13,481 bases of DNA from Stramenopiles sp. TOSAG23-3 (Eukaryota; Sar): the NCBI GenBank assembly GCA_900128585.1, contig LT642624.1, positions 1 to 13,481 on the forward strand. Direction: 5' to 3'. How positions within the stretch are numbered: position 1 is the first letter of the stretch; every line of letters starts with the position of its first letter. The translations under genes and the position numbers were made by a program. The notes under the pieces were generated by a model that was not told where the DNA came from, made no database searches, and saw only the letters and a list, made by a program, of their open reading frames with translations. Below are positions 1 through 7,874 of the stretch, one piece after another.

Positions 1-128
1 AAGAAGAAGAAGAACAAAGAAGAAGAAAGAAGAAAGAAGAGGAAGAAAAAGAAAGAAGAAGAGGAAGAAGAAGAAAAAGAAAGAAGAAAAAGAAAGAAGA
101 AGAGGAAGAAGAAGAAAGAAGAAGAAGA
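1..128. repeat. Imperfect (GAA)n polypurine tract
   Basis: The stretch is GAA/GAAGAA/AAAGAA units with a single pyrimidine, C at 15; from 16 to 128 every base is a purine. The tract reaches the window edge, so its full length is unknown. Long purine/pyrimidine mirror-like tracts can form triplex DNA; whether this one does is inference. Confidence 0.85.
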
Positions 129-440
129 CAGAAGAGAGCAGTAGTGATGTGTGGTGTGTGTGTTGTGGTGATGGAGGATGATCATTACGCGTAAAAGATA
201 TAGAAAAAAGAAGAAGAAGATAAATAACAAGAAGAAGAAAAGAAGGAAGGACGCAAAACCGACATCATAGTGTACAATAGTATAGACGACTAATAATATT
301 ATTATATACTATTAATATTATAACTACGAGGAAAATAGCCAATAATATAACAACACGACGAAAAAATAAAAGAAAGACCAGAGAATCAGGTATCAGAAGA
401 AGAAGAGTGGCGTCGGTCAGTATAATAGTCTAATAAATAA

Positions 441-565
441 GAAGAAGAAGAAAGAAGAAGTAGAAGAAGAAGAAGAAGAAAGAAGAAGAAGAAGAAGAAG
501 AAGAAGAAGAAGAAGAAGAAGAAGAAGAAGAAGAAGAAGAGAAGAAAGAAGAAGAAGAAAAAGAT
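441..565. repeat. (GAA)n microsatellite with a perfect 60-bp core
   Basis: Purine tract interrupted essentially once, by a T near 461. The core at 481-540 is 20 perfect AGA triplets. It lies about 215-340 bases upstream of the glucosidase II beta start. Repeats of this class are prone to length variation. Confidence 0.9.
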
Positions 566-780
566 AATAATAATATTTAATTTTATTAATATAGAGTTGG
601 TAATACAGTAAATAATAAATAAAGAGAATAACAAAAATATAGAAAATTGTATAAGAAGAAAAGAATGGTATATATATTTAAAGGAATTAATAATGAATTT
701 TTTTTCTATTCGTTTATTTGTCCAATTGCAACGTCTTGGCACATCTGTGATTTTTTTGTACGACGAGTTGAACGAACGAG

Positions 781-2259
781 ATGAAGAAGCAGGTGGAACT
801 GTTTTCTGCGATTCTTTTGTTGGCGATGGTCGCTGTGGTCCGTGGGGACGTGGCCGGGGTCAAGACTGTGGACCAGACCAAGTACACGAGCCAATCATTT
901 ATTTGCGATGAAAAGATGATCCCGTCCGCAAAAGTCAACGATGACTACTGCGATTGTGTAGATGGGACCGATGAGCCTGGGACGTCGGCTTGCGAAAACT
1001 CCAAGTTTTGGTGCGAGAACACCGGGTACCTTGGAAAGTACATTTATAGTAGCCGTGTCAACGACGGCTTATGCGACTGCTGCGACGGCTCCGACGAAAA
1101 CGTCAACGAGAACGTGGTGGCCTGCGCGAACACGTGCTGGGAGGAAGGTGAAGAGTACCGAAAGCAACAGGACGCGGAGAAGGCGAGGCGGGAGGCGGGG
1201 GCGTTGAAGAAGCAGGAGTACATCGAGAGTGCGAAGCGTATTGTGGAGGAGAACAAGGAGAAGGCCAACATCCTGCGAACGGAGGTCGGGGGCATGGAAA
1301 CGAAGCTTGAGGCCGCAAGGACGGCGAAAGCTGCCCAGGAACAGCTGGAACAGGACGAAATGCTGCTGAGGCAAGCGACGGGGTACAACGACCTGATCAA
1401 CGCTTTGCGGTTGGACGAAATGTCAATCGAGAAGATGCAGATGCTGGTCATTGACTTTGCGCGAAAGGTGGAGAAAGAGCACGAGCTCGTCGAGATGCTG
1501 CGCTCCTCGCTTGGGAACGAAAACATACCGAAGGAGGAGGAATCCACGACCGTCGCCGTGGGCGCGAACGGGGACAGCGCAGAAGCCCCGGCCGGTGGGG
1601 AATCCAATTTTGACATTTCAACACTGGACATTGATAATTTGTCCAGCGATGAGCTGTTAGAAGCCGCGGACAGAATCCTTGCGGACACGCAGAAAACCAT
1701 CGATACCGCGGAAACCGGTAGCAATGCAGAGGAGGCTCCGGCCGCAGAGGAAACGGAGGCCGCCGCGGAGGAGGAGACGCCCGAGCAGAAAACAAGGAAG
1801 CTGTTCGACAAGCACGTTGACACGGGCGAGCACACCCACGAAGGGGCAGTCCAAGCGAGGTCGGAAGTGACTACGCTAGAGACCGATTTGGAGTCGAAAA
1901 AGAAAGCGTTGGAGGCCCTGGACGACGACGACCTGAGCAAGTATGGCCCCAACCTGGAGTTCCTTGCATTGAAAGACGAATGTTTTGAAAAATCGTTCCA
2001 AGGATACAAGTACAGCTTCTGCTTTTTTGGCAACGCAAAGCAGGATTTCAACAGCCTGGGAAACATGAACAGCCTGGGGGAGATGGAAGCGGATGGGACC
2101 ATGACTGTCAAGTTTACCGACGGGGCCAGGTGCTGGAACGGGCCAGCCCGGTCGCTCCACGTAGCCCTGCAATGTGGCGGAGAGAACGAAATGCTGGACG
2201 TGTACGAACCAACGGTGTGCGAGTACCACATGAAGTTCACCACCCCCGCCGTGTGCTAA
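781..2259 (+). CDS. Glucosidase II beta subunit (PRKCSH-like)
   Basis: A 492-aa non-catalytic partner of ER glucosidase II, which trims glucose from N-glycans during glycoprotein quality control. Residues 1-22 form a signal peptide. Residues 23-120 are the cysteine-rich N-terminal domain: two LDL-receptor-A-like modules with DYCDCVDGTDE (56-65 region) and NDGLCDCCDGSDE (94-106), with C42, C57, C59, C71, C78, C98, C100, C101, C115 and C119. Residues ~120-250 are charged and helical, probably coiled coil, followed by an acidic Ala/Glu-rich linker to ~340. The mannose-6-phosphate-receptor-homology domain spans ~398-492 with six cysteines (C401, C414, C451, C465, C480, C492). The expected mannose-binding set Q421, R457, E476 and Y482 can be placed by spacing. 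The protein ends on C492 with no KDEL/HDEL-type tail, which is odd for the family. Start is the first ATG giving the signal peptide. No intron interrupts it. Confidence 0.95.
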   Translation: MKKQVELFSAILLLAMVAVVRGDVAGVKTVDQTKYTSQSFICDEKMIPSAKVNDDYCDCVDGTDEPGTSACENSKFWCENTGYLGKYIYSSRVNDGLCDCCDGSDENVNENVVACANTCWEEGEEYRKQQDAEKARREAGALKKQEYIESAKRIVEENKEKANILRTEVGGMETKLEAARTAKAAQEQLEQDEMLLRQATGYNDLINALRLDEMSIEKMQMLVIDFARKVEKEHELVEMLRSSLGNENIPKEEESTTVAVGANGDSAEAPAGGESNFDISTLDIDNLSSDELLEAADRILADTQKTIDTAETGSNAEEAPAAEETEAAAEEETPEQKTRKLFDKHVDTGEHTHEGAVQARSEVTTLETDLESKKKALEALDDDDLSKYGPNLEFLALKDECFEKSFQGYKYSFCFFGNAKQDFNSLGNMNSLGEMEADGTMTVKFTDGARCWNGPARSLHVALQCGGENEMLDVYEPTVCEYHMKFTTPAVC

Positions 2260-2405
2260 ATGTGAAAACGGGTCGGCAAGAACGAGCGAGGGCGCTCGCA
2301 GGTATCGCGTACGTATCATTAAACGAATACTCTCCCGGAAGGACGTTAACTTTTTAATAAGAATTAATTTTTTTAATTTCAGTGTACCACAGACAGCGCA
2401 CAACC
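2260..2405. other. Short convergent 3' spacer
   Basis: 146 bases separate the stop of glucosidase II beta from the stop of the protease on the other strand, so the two 3' UTRs almost certainly overlap or abut. It holds a small GC-rich hairpin near 2283-2299 (GCGAG, four-base loop, CTCGC) and an intron-like pair of splice signals, GTATCG at 2302 and a T-rich run ending in TTTCAG at 2382. Both are discussed as possibilities only. Confidence 0.5.
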
Positions 2406-3650
2406 TCACTTCTTGATCTCGGGGGACAACTTTAGAACCATCCTTTTGTCGCCGCGAAGAACGGTTATATCGAACTGCTTCTTCAGCAGTATGTTTGCGT
2501 GCAAGGCATCGTAAAAATGTTTTGTCGAAGAAATGGTCTGTTTTTCAAACTTAACGACGATGTCGCCGGGTTGGAGCCCTGCACTGTCTGCCGGTGACTT
2601 AGGCAGAACCTGCAAGATTAATACGCCCGAATGGACGTCGTGCGGGAAAGTTTTGGACATGGCCTTTTCACGGCTGACTACGGCTGGGTTCAGGGCGATA
2701 AATCGAAGCCCGACAAACGGGCGGACCACGCGGCGAGACTTCCTCAACTGCTTTACGATGGACCACGCCGTGTCGATGGGGATTGCGAATCCGATCGAAC
2801 CTCCAACTGCGCCGGTACCGGCCAAAACCATGCGATTAATCCCAACCACTTCGCCGTCCAAGTTCACCAACGGCCCCCCACTATTCCCAGGATTTATTGT
2901 TGCGTCCGTTTGTATGTACTCTTCGGACTCGCGGGACATCCCGAGCTCGGAGGAGTGCCGCCCGAGAGAACTGACTATGCCATGGGTAGCTGTGTTGCAC
3001 AGCCCTACCGGAGACCCCAGGGCGACCACCCACTCACCATGCCGCAGCTTACTGCTACTTCCCAATTTCATAGTGGGGAACACCGTCCCCTTGCTATCCT
3101 TTATTTTTAGCAACGCAATATCCGAAACTTTGTCGTGGCTGTGCAGCGCGGCTTCTAGTACACGCCCATCGCTCAGTTGAATGATGAACTTTCGAGCGTT
3201 CGGCGAGAATCGAAGCGCGCTTTCCACTACATGGCTGTTCGTGATTATGTACCCGTCAGATGAAACGATGAACCCACTGCCTGTGCCCATCGTTTGGGCT
3301 TCGGTACTGAATGGCCCTGTTATGACCGCAACTTTAATATTTACCAACCCGGGGAGAGCCTTTTCAATAGCGTCGACGAATATGTTTGGGCTAAAGTACT
3401 TCCCAGCGTCCGAGATCTTGTTTCCGTCGCAAAACGCCACGCTCTCCTTCGCATCAACGCCATCAGAGCAGCTGTACGCCAGCCCCCCCATTCCAACCCC
3501 AGCGAACAACACGCAACGGCTGAACCGGTCCCCCGAATCCGTGGTACCACCAACAACCCTACTAAACGTTCTTCTGAACTTCCCCTGCCGACCCAGTCCC
3601 GGTCGGCCCATCCTTTTCACTACACTCCGTGCGGTAAGGCGCAAGAACAT
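2406..3650 (-). CDS. HtrA/Omi-type serine protease, probably mitochondrial
   Basis: A 414-aa trypsin-fold protease with one PDZ domain, of the HtrA (Deg) family that degrades misfolded proteins. From the chosen ATG: residues 1-35 are rich in Arg/Lys/Ser with no acidic residue (MFLRLTARSVVKRM...), typical of a mitochondrial presequence. Residues ~43-62 are a hydrophobic segment that could anchor the protein in a membrane, as in HtrA2. The protease domain covers ~110-310 with the complete triad H140 (TNSHVV), D177 (SDIALLK) and S257 (GNSGGP). The PDZ domain covers ~313-411, including the SAGLQPGDIV motif. Sequence around the active serine (EEYIQTDATINPGNSGGP, then LVNLDGEVVGIN) is close to animal HtrA2. 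The frame is open 84 bases further upstream, to 3734, but only to a GTG, so the first ATG at 3650 is preferred. Cell location is inferred from the N-terminus. Confidence 0.93.
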   Translation of the reverse strand: MFLRLTARSVVKRMGRPGLGRQGKFRRTFSRVVGGTTDSGDRFSRCVLFAGVGMGGLAYSCSDGVDAKESVAFCDGNKISDAGKYFSPNIFVDAIEKALPGLVNIKVAVITGPFSTEAQTMGTGSGFIVSSDGYIITNSHVVESALRFSPNARKFIIQLSDGRVLEAALHSHDKVSDIALLKIKDSKGTVFPTMKLGSSSKLRHGEWVVALGSPVGLCNTATHGIVSSLGRHSSELGMSRESEEYIQTDATINPGNSGGPLVNLDGEVVGINRMVLAGTGAVGGSIGFAIPIDTAWSIVKQLRKSRRVVRPFVGLRFIALNPAVVSREKAMSKTFPHDVHSGVLILQVLPKSPADSAGLQPGDIVVKFEKQTISSTKHFYDALHANILLKKQFDITVLRGDKRMVLKLSPEIKK

Positions 3651-3878
3651 TCTAAGTAGCGTTCTGGGCAATAGCCAATGCACCGTGGAAAAATCATGTC
3701 TTCCTGCTTCTGGAAAACCTTTTTTCGCATGCACACTTTATAACTCCTGTTTTCGTTCTCCTTCGCGACGAAAGAAATGCGACGAGAAATAAAAATTACA
3801 TCACAATAATTATTATACATATATACTTATCTTATTAATATTACGTAATAAAAAGAATAATCTTTTTTTTTTTTCACA

Positions 3879-3911
3879 TTCTTCTTCTCTTCTTCTTCTT
3901 CTTGCTTCTTC
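3879..3911. repeat. (CTT)n pyrimidine tract
   Basis: TTC/TTCTTC units with minor interruptions, preceded by a 12-base T run. It is the reverse-complement type of the AAG tract about 80 bases downstream. Confidence 0.75.
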
Positions 3912-3980
3912 TCAGTCCAACTATATAAAAAATGTATTTATTGTATTATATGCTATGGTCCTCCTAATTTAATATGTAAG

Positions 3981-4065
3981 GATAAGAAGAAGAACAACAA
4001 CAAGAACAAGAAGAAGAAGAACAAGAACAAAAAAGAAAGAAAAAAAAATACAACAACAACAACAA
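3981..4065. repeat. AAG/AAC-rich tract ending in (CAA)5
   Basis: Low-complexity AAG and AAC triplets, then A/G runs, ending in a perfect (CAA)5 at 4051-4065. On this strand it lacks T except for isolated bases. Confidence 0.75.
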
Positions 4066-4117
4066 ATTCTAAACACAAAGAAAAGAAAACCTTAATTATT
4101 TATCACCAAGAAATATC

Positions 4118-4119
<2 letters not shown>

Positions 4120-4183
<64 letters not shown>
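4120..4183. repeat. Perfect (TTTC)16 microsatellite
   Basis: 64 bases made of 16 uninterrupted TTTC units, followed by an imperfect CT-rich continuation. It sits about 230 bases upstream of the small gene at 4411. A perfect tetranucleotide array of this length is expected to vary in length between individuals or strains. Confidence 0.95.
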
Positions 4184-4186
<3 letters not shown>

Positions 4187-4410
4187 TCTCTTCTCCACCT
4201 TCTCCCCTCCGTCGTCCGCCCTGCCCTCCCTAACTGTCCTCCATCTCTTCTATATGTACATTATTACATTACACATTCACGATTGATTGAAAACAAAATA
4301 TCTTCGGAACGATTGTGTTCAGTTTGACTTTTAATGCAACGTATGACAAGAAGAAAGCCAGTTTCTTTCCACACCTGTCTTTTTTTCATCGCGATTCATG
4401 TTAGTTAGTC

Positions 4411-4842
4411 ATGAACGAGAAGCCCCCGATTATTAACGAGCGGCTTCGCCGGGCAGACGCCGCAAAAACACTGCGCAGGATGGGATATTTGCGGCTCTTT
4501 ACGTACGGTTCGACCGCGGGGATGGCGGGTTATTTTCTGTTTCTTCATGAGTTCAAAGATCCTACAACGGGACAACCGTACGAGCACGTCTTTTCCCCTC
4601 TGAGGCGCTTGTTTTGGAGACAAGCGGATAGAGTGCTGGGTGTCAGAACCGAGGAAGACGGCTTGGACGGTGCGAACGAAAGACCCACTGTCGATGAGCC
4701 AACGCCACAAAATAGCCGGCTTGTAACCCCCGCCGAATTGAAACAAATGCGCGACTCCGGGATGTCGCGTGATGAAATACTCATGCGTGCATCCACCCGG
4801 TATGAACTCTCCAAGTCGGAAATGGGACCCGGTCGTAAATAA
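4411..4842 (+). CDS. Uncharacterised 143-aa protein with one membrane segment
   Basis: I do not recognise this protein. It begins with a basic, Arg-rich stretch (RLRRADAAKTLRRM, residues 11-24), followed by one hydrophobic segment at ~26-46 that can span a membrane (YLRLFTYG...YFLFLH). A further basic patch follows (PLRRLFWRQADR, 63-74), then an acidic and polar linker (80-100) and a charged C-terminus with a short helix-like stretch (TPAELKQMRDSGMSRDEIL, 106-124). Basic flanks around a single segment suit a small organelle membrane protein, for example mitochondrial, but that is inference. Reality as a gene is supported by balanced coding composition in an AT-rich setting, an ATG start and an unbroken frame. 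It is divergent from the protease and convergent with the 648-aa gene; no functional link follows. Confidence 0.7.
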   Translation: MNEKPPIINERLRRADAAKTLRRMGYLRLFTYGSTAGMAGYFLFLHEFKDPTTGQPYEHVFSPLRRLFWRQADRVLGVRTEEDGLDGANERPTVDEPTPQNSRLVTPAELKQMRDSGMSRDEILMRASTRYELSKSEMGPGRK

Positions 4843-5111
4843 ACCGCGGAGCCGGGACGTGGAGATTTATTAAGAGTGTTGCAGGTGAGCGCCTGTTGGT
4901 AGAAACGTACTTGTTGAATTTGTGAGGGAAAAAAACAACAATACGAAACGAAAAGTAGAATATTTTTGAATGTAAAACATACTATATCATTAGTTTTTTT
5001 TGAATGTGTACAAAGTGTAAGAAAAAAACCAAAATATATAGTAGTGTAAGAAATATTTAGTTTTTAATCATTTGTATTTGCCTTCCTCTTTTTCGGGCGC
5101 CCCCCATCTCC
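4843..5111. other. Convergent 3' spacer
   Basis: 269 bases between two converging stop codons. It opens with a short GC-rich stretch containing the palindrome CCGCGG (4845-4850) and then turns very AT-rich. No gene or defined terminator is seen; both 3' UTRs must end here. Confidence 0.5.
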
Positions 5112-7058
5112 TCACGAACAATGGTTAAAGAATTGCTTGCCCATCGCCCGTGTTACAGCGTCCGGGAGCCGGTACACATTTCGACCAGAAAAAGCCAAAT
5201 TTTCCTGCTCCAGTAGCGAAGTCTCATTTTCATAACTCGTTTCGTGGCGATCCACCTCAGGCGATTCCCCAATTCGTTTAACCATGTTGTAGTCGCGACC
5301 ATACCTAGACACTATAGCCGCATAAGATTTGACCTTGTGCGTAGCCCAAAACGATACGGGCACGCACTGAACCACCTCTCCCAGAAGCATTGATAAGTCT
5401 TGGCTAAATTTCAGCGACTTGATGGCACTCCTTTGGGTGCGCATTTCAGCCAGCCATGCCAAGCATTCACAAAACTCTACAAACGTACAACGATTAAAAA
5501 TTTCTGACTCTTGGGCGGAGTGTTTCACTTCTATTTCGTCTGTTTTGATCATTTGACTAAAAGAAAAAGCGCACCGGAGCGTTTCCAGAGAAATGCCGCT
5601 TCTTGCCGTCAGCAATCCACCCTTGCGCATCATGTCGTAGAACTCTTCGAACGCCATCTGCGGGTTTACACGCTCCCCAACAATCCCCAATCGTCTTTGG
5701 GTAATACTTGCGTTGTACAAAAACAAAGTGTACAATTTGTTTACGTGCGAAATAAACATATCGTTGGTTTCCTCCGTGTAAAGCCTTCGGTAACGGAAGG
5801 AATTTGGGTTCGCAAACCACCAACCTTTGTGGACTCCTACCCAGCCTTTCATGAATACAACATGTTCTGTGAGCCGCTGCAGGTTTTCTGGCAGGGAATC
5901 AGATGGCATGTTCATGGCGATTTTCAACATAACTTCCATAAACTCGTACCGTTCCAGCGCGCCTTTGACATCTTTGTCTAAATCGACCTCATCGTCTGCT
6001 AGTCCCATGTCCAACATATCCTCGTTTTCGGCGCCATCTCCCGGTCCATCTTCTGCCACGCCCTCCTCTTCCGTCGCTGTTTTCGGCATATTCACCCCAA
6101 CCAATACCAAGTGCTGTCTCGGGAGCTCCAGGGAGCGTAGCAGTTTGTGGAGCGTTTTCCGTTCCATCGAGTATATGTGTGTGTGGTCTCCGACGCAGGA
6201 ATAGTAACGGTAGAGAGATACCAGTGCTGGGTAGAACGGTCTCAGTTCTCTAAATGCCCTTTCGGTAAGGGGTTTAATCATCTGGGGGTTTTCAACATGG
6301 TGCTTCCAATCCAAGGAAAGGAGTTTGCTGAGACACTCTGGGGAATCAAAATAATCTCTGCTGTCACACTCGTATGGCCTCGGCTGAACAACGCTTAGCG
6401 GGCGTACCGTTGCTCTGCTAGAGCTGTTTTCCTCTGTTTCTGCGTTCGGTGGCGTCCGCATTCTTCGTGGCGACAGTCGGGGAGAGTACGCTGCTTTCTC
6501 TGACGGGGAAACGGGGTACGATTGTCGTGGTACTGTCCCATTGACGGTTGATTCAAGCGCTATCGATGCCAATGGTGGCATGTCCAGCGCTTTGCCGGCA
6601 TCGTCCTCACCCTTGGATTCCTTGTAACCGTCTGTCCCAGAGTACGCCGCAGCCTTCCAATGCGTTATGCTCCCACCAGATTGGTCAAAGTGTATCCATA
6701 CATGGTCCCCCGATTTAAACAAATCCCGTATTTTTGCGTATGGGTCGGATGCTATTTTCTCCGTCTGACCGTCATCTTCCATGTTGATCATCTCCGGGAG
6801 AGCGTCCGCTTGGCTTCCGAGCATAGGTTCTCGAGCTCGAACGCGCCCGGACCGTTTCCTGAGCATTTTCATGCGCCCTTGCGCCGCCATGGCCAACCAC
6901 TTCAGGCTTTGCCGGCCCTCTCCCACATGAAGGGTTATCGTGTGGTCGTTAGGATCGTTAAACAACGGCTCCTGGTGAGTTCCTATCGAACGCGATGGAT
7001 TATCAGACTTGTCTAAGAGATGAAGGTACAGCTTAATGCCATATGCCCCTGCGCTCAT
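5112..7058 (-). CDS. Uncharacterised 648-aa protein with EF-hand-like helical repeats
   Basis: I cannot name this protein. Residues ~5-65 form a compact N-terminal region (YGIKLYLHLLDK, then ITLHVGEGRQSLKWLAMAAQ). Residues ~103-140 hold a second short unit (SGDHVWIHFDQSGGSITHW). Residues ~150-225 are a disordered S/P/R-rich linker with SPRLSPRRMRTPP. The C-terminal ~235-590 is helical, with motifs like those in degenerate EF-hand arrays: RYEFMEVMLKIA (~370-381), FEEFYDMMRKGGLL (~470-483) and TFVEFCECLAWLA (~525-537). An acidic loop (328-363) interrupts it. Full calcium-binding loops are not evident. Proteins built like this are often found in flagellated protists, so a cilium/flagellum role is possible but unproven. 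The frame is open to a TTG at 7139; no ATG lies before 7058, which I take as the start. It is divergent from the kinase gene. Confidence 0.8.
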   Translation of the reverse strand: MSAGAYGIKLYLHLLDKSDNPSRSIGTHQEPLFNDPNDHTITLHVGEGRQSLKWLAMAAQGRMKMLRKRSGRVRAREPMLGSQADALPEMINMEDDGQTEKIASDPYAKIRDLFKSGDHVWIHFDQSGGSITHWKAAAYSGTDGYKESKGEDDAGKALDMPPLASIALESTVNGTVPRQSYPVSPSEKAAYSPRLSPRRMRTPPNAETEENSSSRATVRPLSVVQPRPYECDSRDYFDSPECLSKLLSLDWKHHVENPQMIKPLTERAFRELRPFYPALVSLYRYYSCVGDHTHIYSMERKTLHKLLRSLELPRQHLVLVGVNMPKTATEEEGVAEDGPGDGAENEDMLDMGLADDEVDLDKDVKGALERYEFMEVMLKIAMNMPSDSLPENLQRLTEHVVFMKGWVGVHKGWWFANPNSFRYRRLYTEETNDMFISHVNKLYTLFLYNASITQRRLGIVGERVNPQMAFEEFYDMMRKGGLLTARSGISLETLRCAFSFSQMIKTDEIEVKHSAQESEIFNRCTFVEFCECLAWLAEMRTQRSAIKSLKFSQDLSMLLGEVVQCVPVSFWATHKVKSYAAIVSRYGRDYNMVKRIGESPEVDRHETSYENETSLLEQENLAFSGRNVYRLPDAVTRAMGKQFFNHCS

Positions 7059-7874
7059 CCTATATCTACGATTATATATATGTATAGAAGATTTAACCAC
7101 AATGCGCTGTCTAATCACCGCTATTCCTAACTTGTCCAATTATACAGATGGATCATCAAACTACGCAATCGTTGTATGAATTGAAAAACAAATATTTTCA
7201 CCCACTCTCTTGTGGTGCATAATTCATTTTAAAAAAATTAATTCTATATATATATTTGTTTATTTATATTTTCTTATTATTGTTTTTTTTTTGTGAGTGA
7301 ACGAATATATGGTAACTGTACCTACCTACCGTAGAGAGAGTATAAGATTATTATAATATAAAATAAGTTGAAAATGAAAAAAGAAGAAGACAAATAGTTC
7401 AACGATATTACTGTATAGTATACTATTATTTGGTAGTTGTATCTACTTCTTTTTGTTCCTATATATATTTGTACCGGTACCTGGTTGTGACTGTGGTATT
7501 AATATTAATATTATAGCAATAGCATCAATGTCGCAAAAAACGGACAAACAGACTACAACAAATTAAACACCTGCAGAATACCACCAAGGAGTAAAATCAC
7601 AACAACAAAAATAATAATATATAATACTGGTAGGTATAGTAAAAGAAATACTACTACTACCAACAACCGCAAGTCTTGACTTGGCGAGGTATTTTTGTCT
7701 TTAACAAGAAGGTCCTGTCCGATACAGTTCAACTAACTTGTTATAGATTAATGTTCTAGAGAAACATTGTCCTAATTAATAACAATTTACACTATTCCCT
7801 AATACGATCGATTGTCAACCGTTTGTTCCTCCAGACTATCGTATTTTACCCTAACTTCACGAACGTCGGTAGTC
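7059..7874. other. Divergent AT-rich spacer (promoters of both neighbours)
   Basis: 816 bases between the 648-aa gene and the kinase. Extremely AT-rich with many TATATA runs, so no single TATA box can be chosen. It contains a perfect 10-base palindrome, GTACCGGTAC, at 7471-7480. Near its right end are an intron-like donor (GAG then GTATTT at 7689) and acceptor (TTCCTCCAG ending at 7834), a possible intron in the kinase leader. No coding frame or RNA gene was recognised. Confidence 0.55.

Larger units (their letters stand above)
1..780. other. Gene-free 5' spacer: purine microsatellites and AT-rich leader
   Basis: No credible gene is seen here. The first ~130 bases and the stretch around 441-565 are almost purely A and G, built from GAA units. 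Between them is mixed AT-rich sequence with a short GT-rich patch near 147-172. From about 566 the DNA becomes very AT-rich. A TATA-like run at 669-683 lies about 100 bases before the glucosidase II beta start and could be a core promoter element, but nothing confirms that. A long minus-strand frame across 386-742 is only translated TTC repeat (poly-Phe/Leu) starting from a GTG. Confidence 0.6.
3651..4410. other. Divergent promoter spacer rich in microsatellites
   Basis: Spacer between two divergent genes, so it should hold both promoters. It contains a CTT-rich tract (3879-3911), an AAG/AAC tract ending in a perfect (CAA)5 (3981-4065), a perfect (TTTC)16 and, after it, a C/T-rich stretch to about 4240. 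The 66-residue minus-strand frame at 3620-3820 overlaps the protease start in another frame and shows no protein-like features. No RNA gene was recognised. Confidence 0.6.

Noticed and set aside
386-742. 118-aa minus-strand frame with long poly-Phe/Leu runs
   Set aside because: It is the TTC/TTA translation of the GAA microsatellite, starts at GTG, and has no domain-like sequence.
1044-2243. 399-aa frame antisense to glucosidase II beta
   Set aside because: Serine-rich, low-complexity shadow of a clearly conserved sense gene; no start context or domain of its own.
2283-2299. Small GC hairpin after the glucosidase II beta stop
   Set aside because: Only five pairs with alternative registers in a repetitive GCGAGC stretch; too weak to list as a separate element.
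2533-3180. 215-aa plus-strand frame across the protease gene
   Set aside because: Antisense shadow of a protease with complete catalytic triad and PDZ domain.
3651-3734. 28-residue N-terminal extension of the HtrA protease
   Set aside because: It would start at GTG with a stop two codons upstream; the first ATG at 3650 gives a good mitochondrial presequence.
7059-7139. 27-residue extension of the 648-aa protein
   Set aside because: Contains no ATG and begins at a TTG in AT-rich spacer; the ATG at 7058 is the first.
7812-7874. 21-residue extension of the kinase
   Set aside because: Begins at TTG and would hide the myristoylation-type start MGGGAS.
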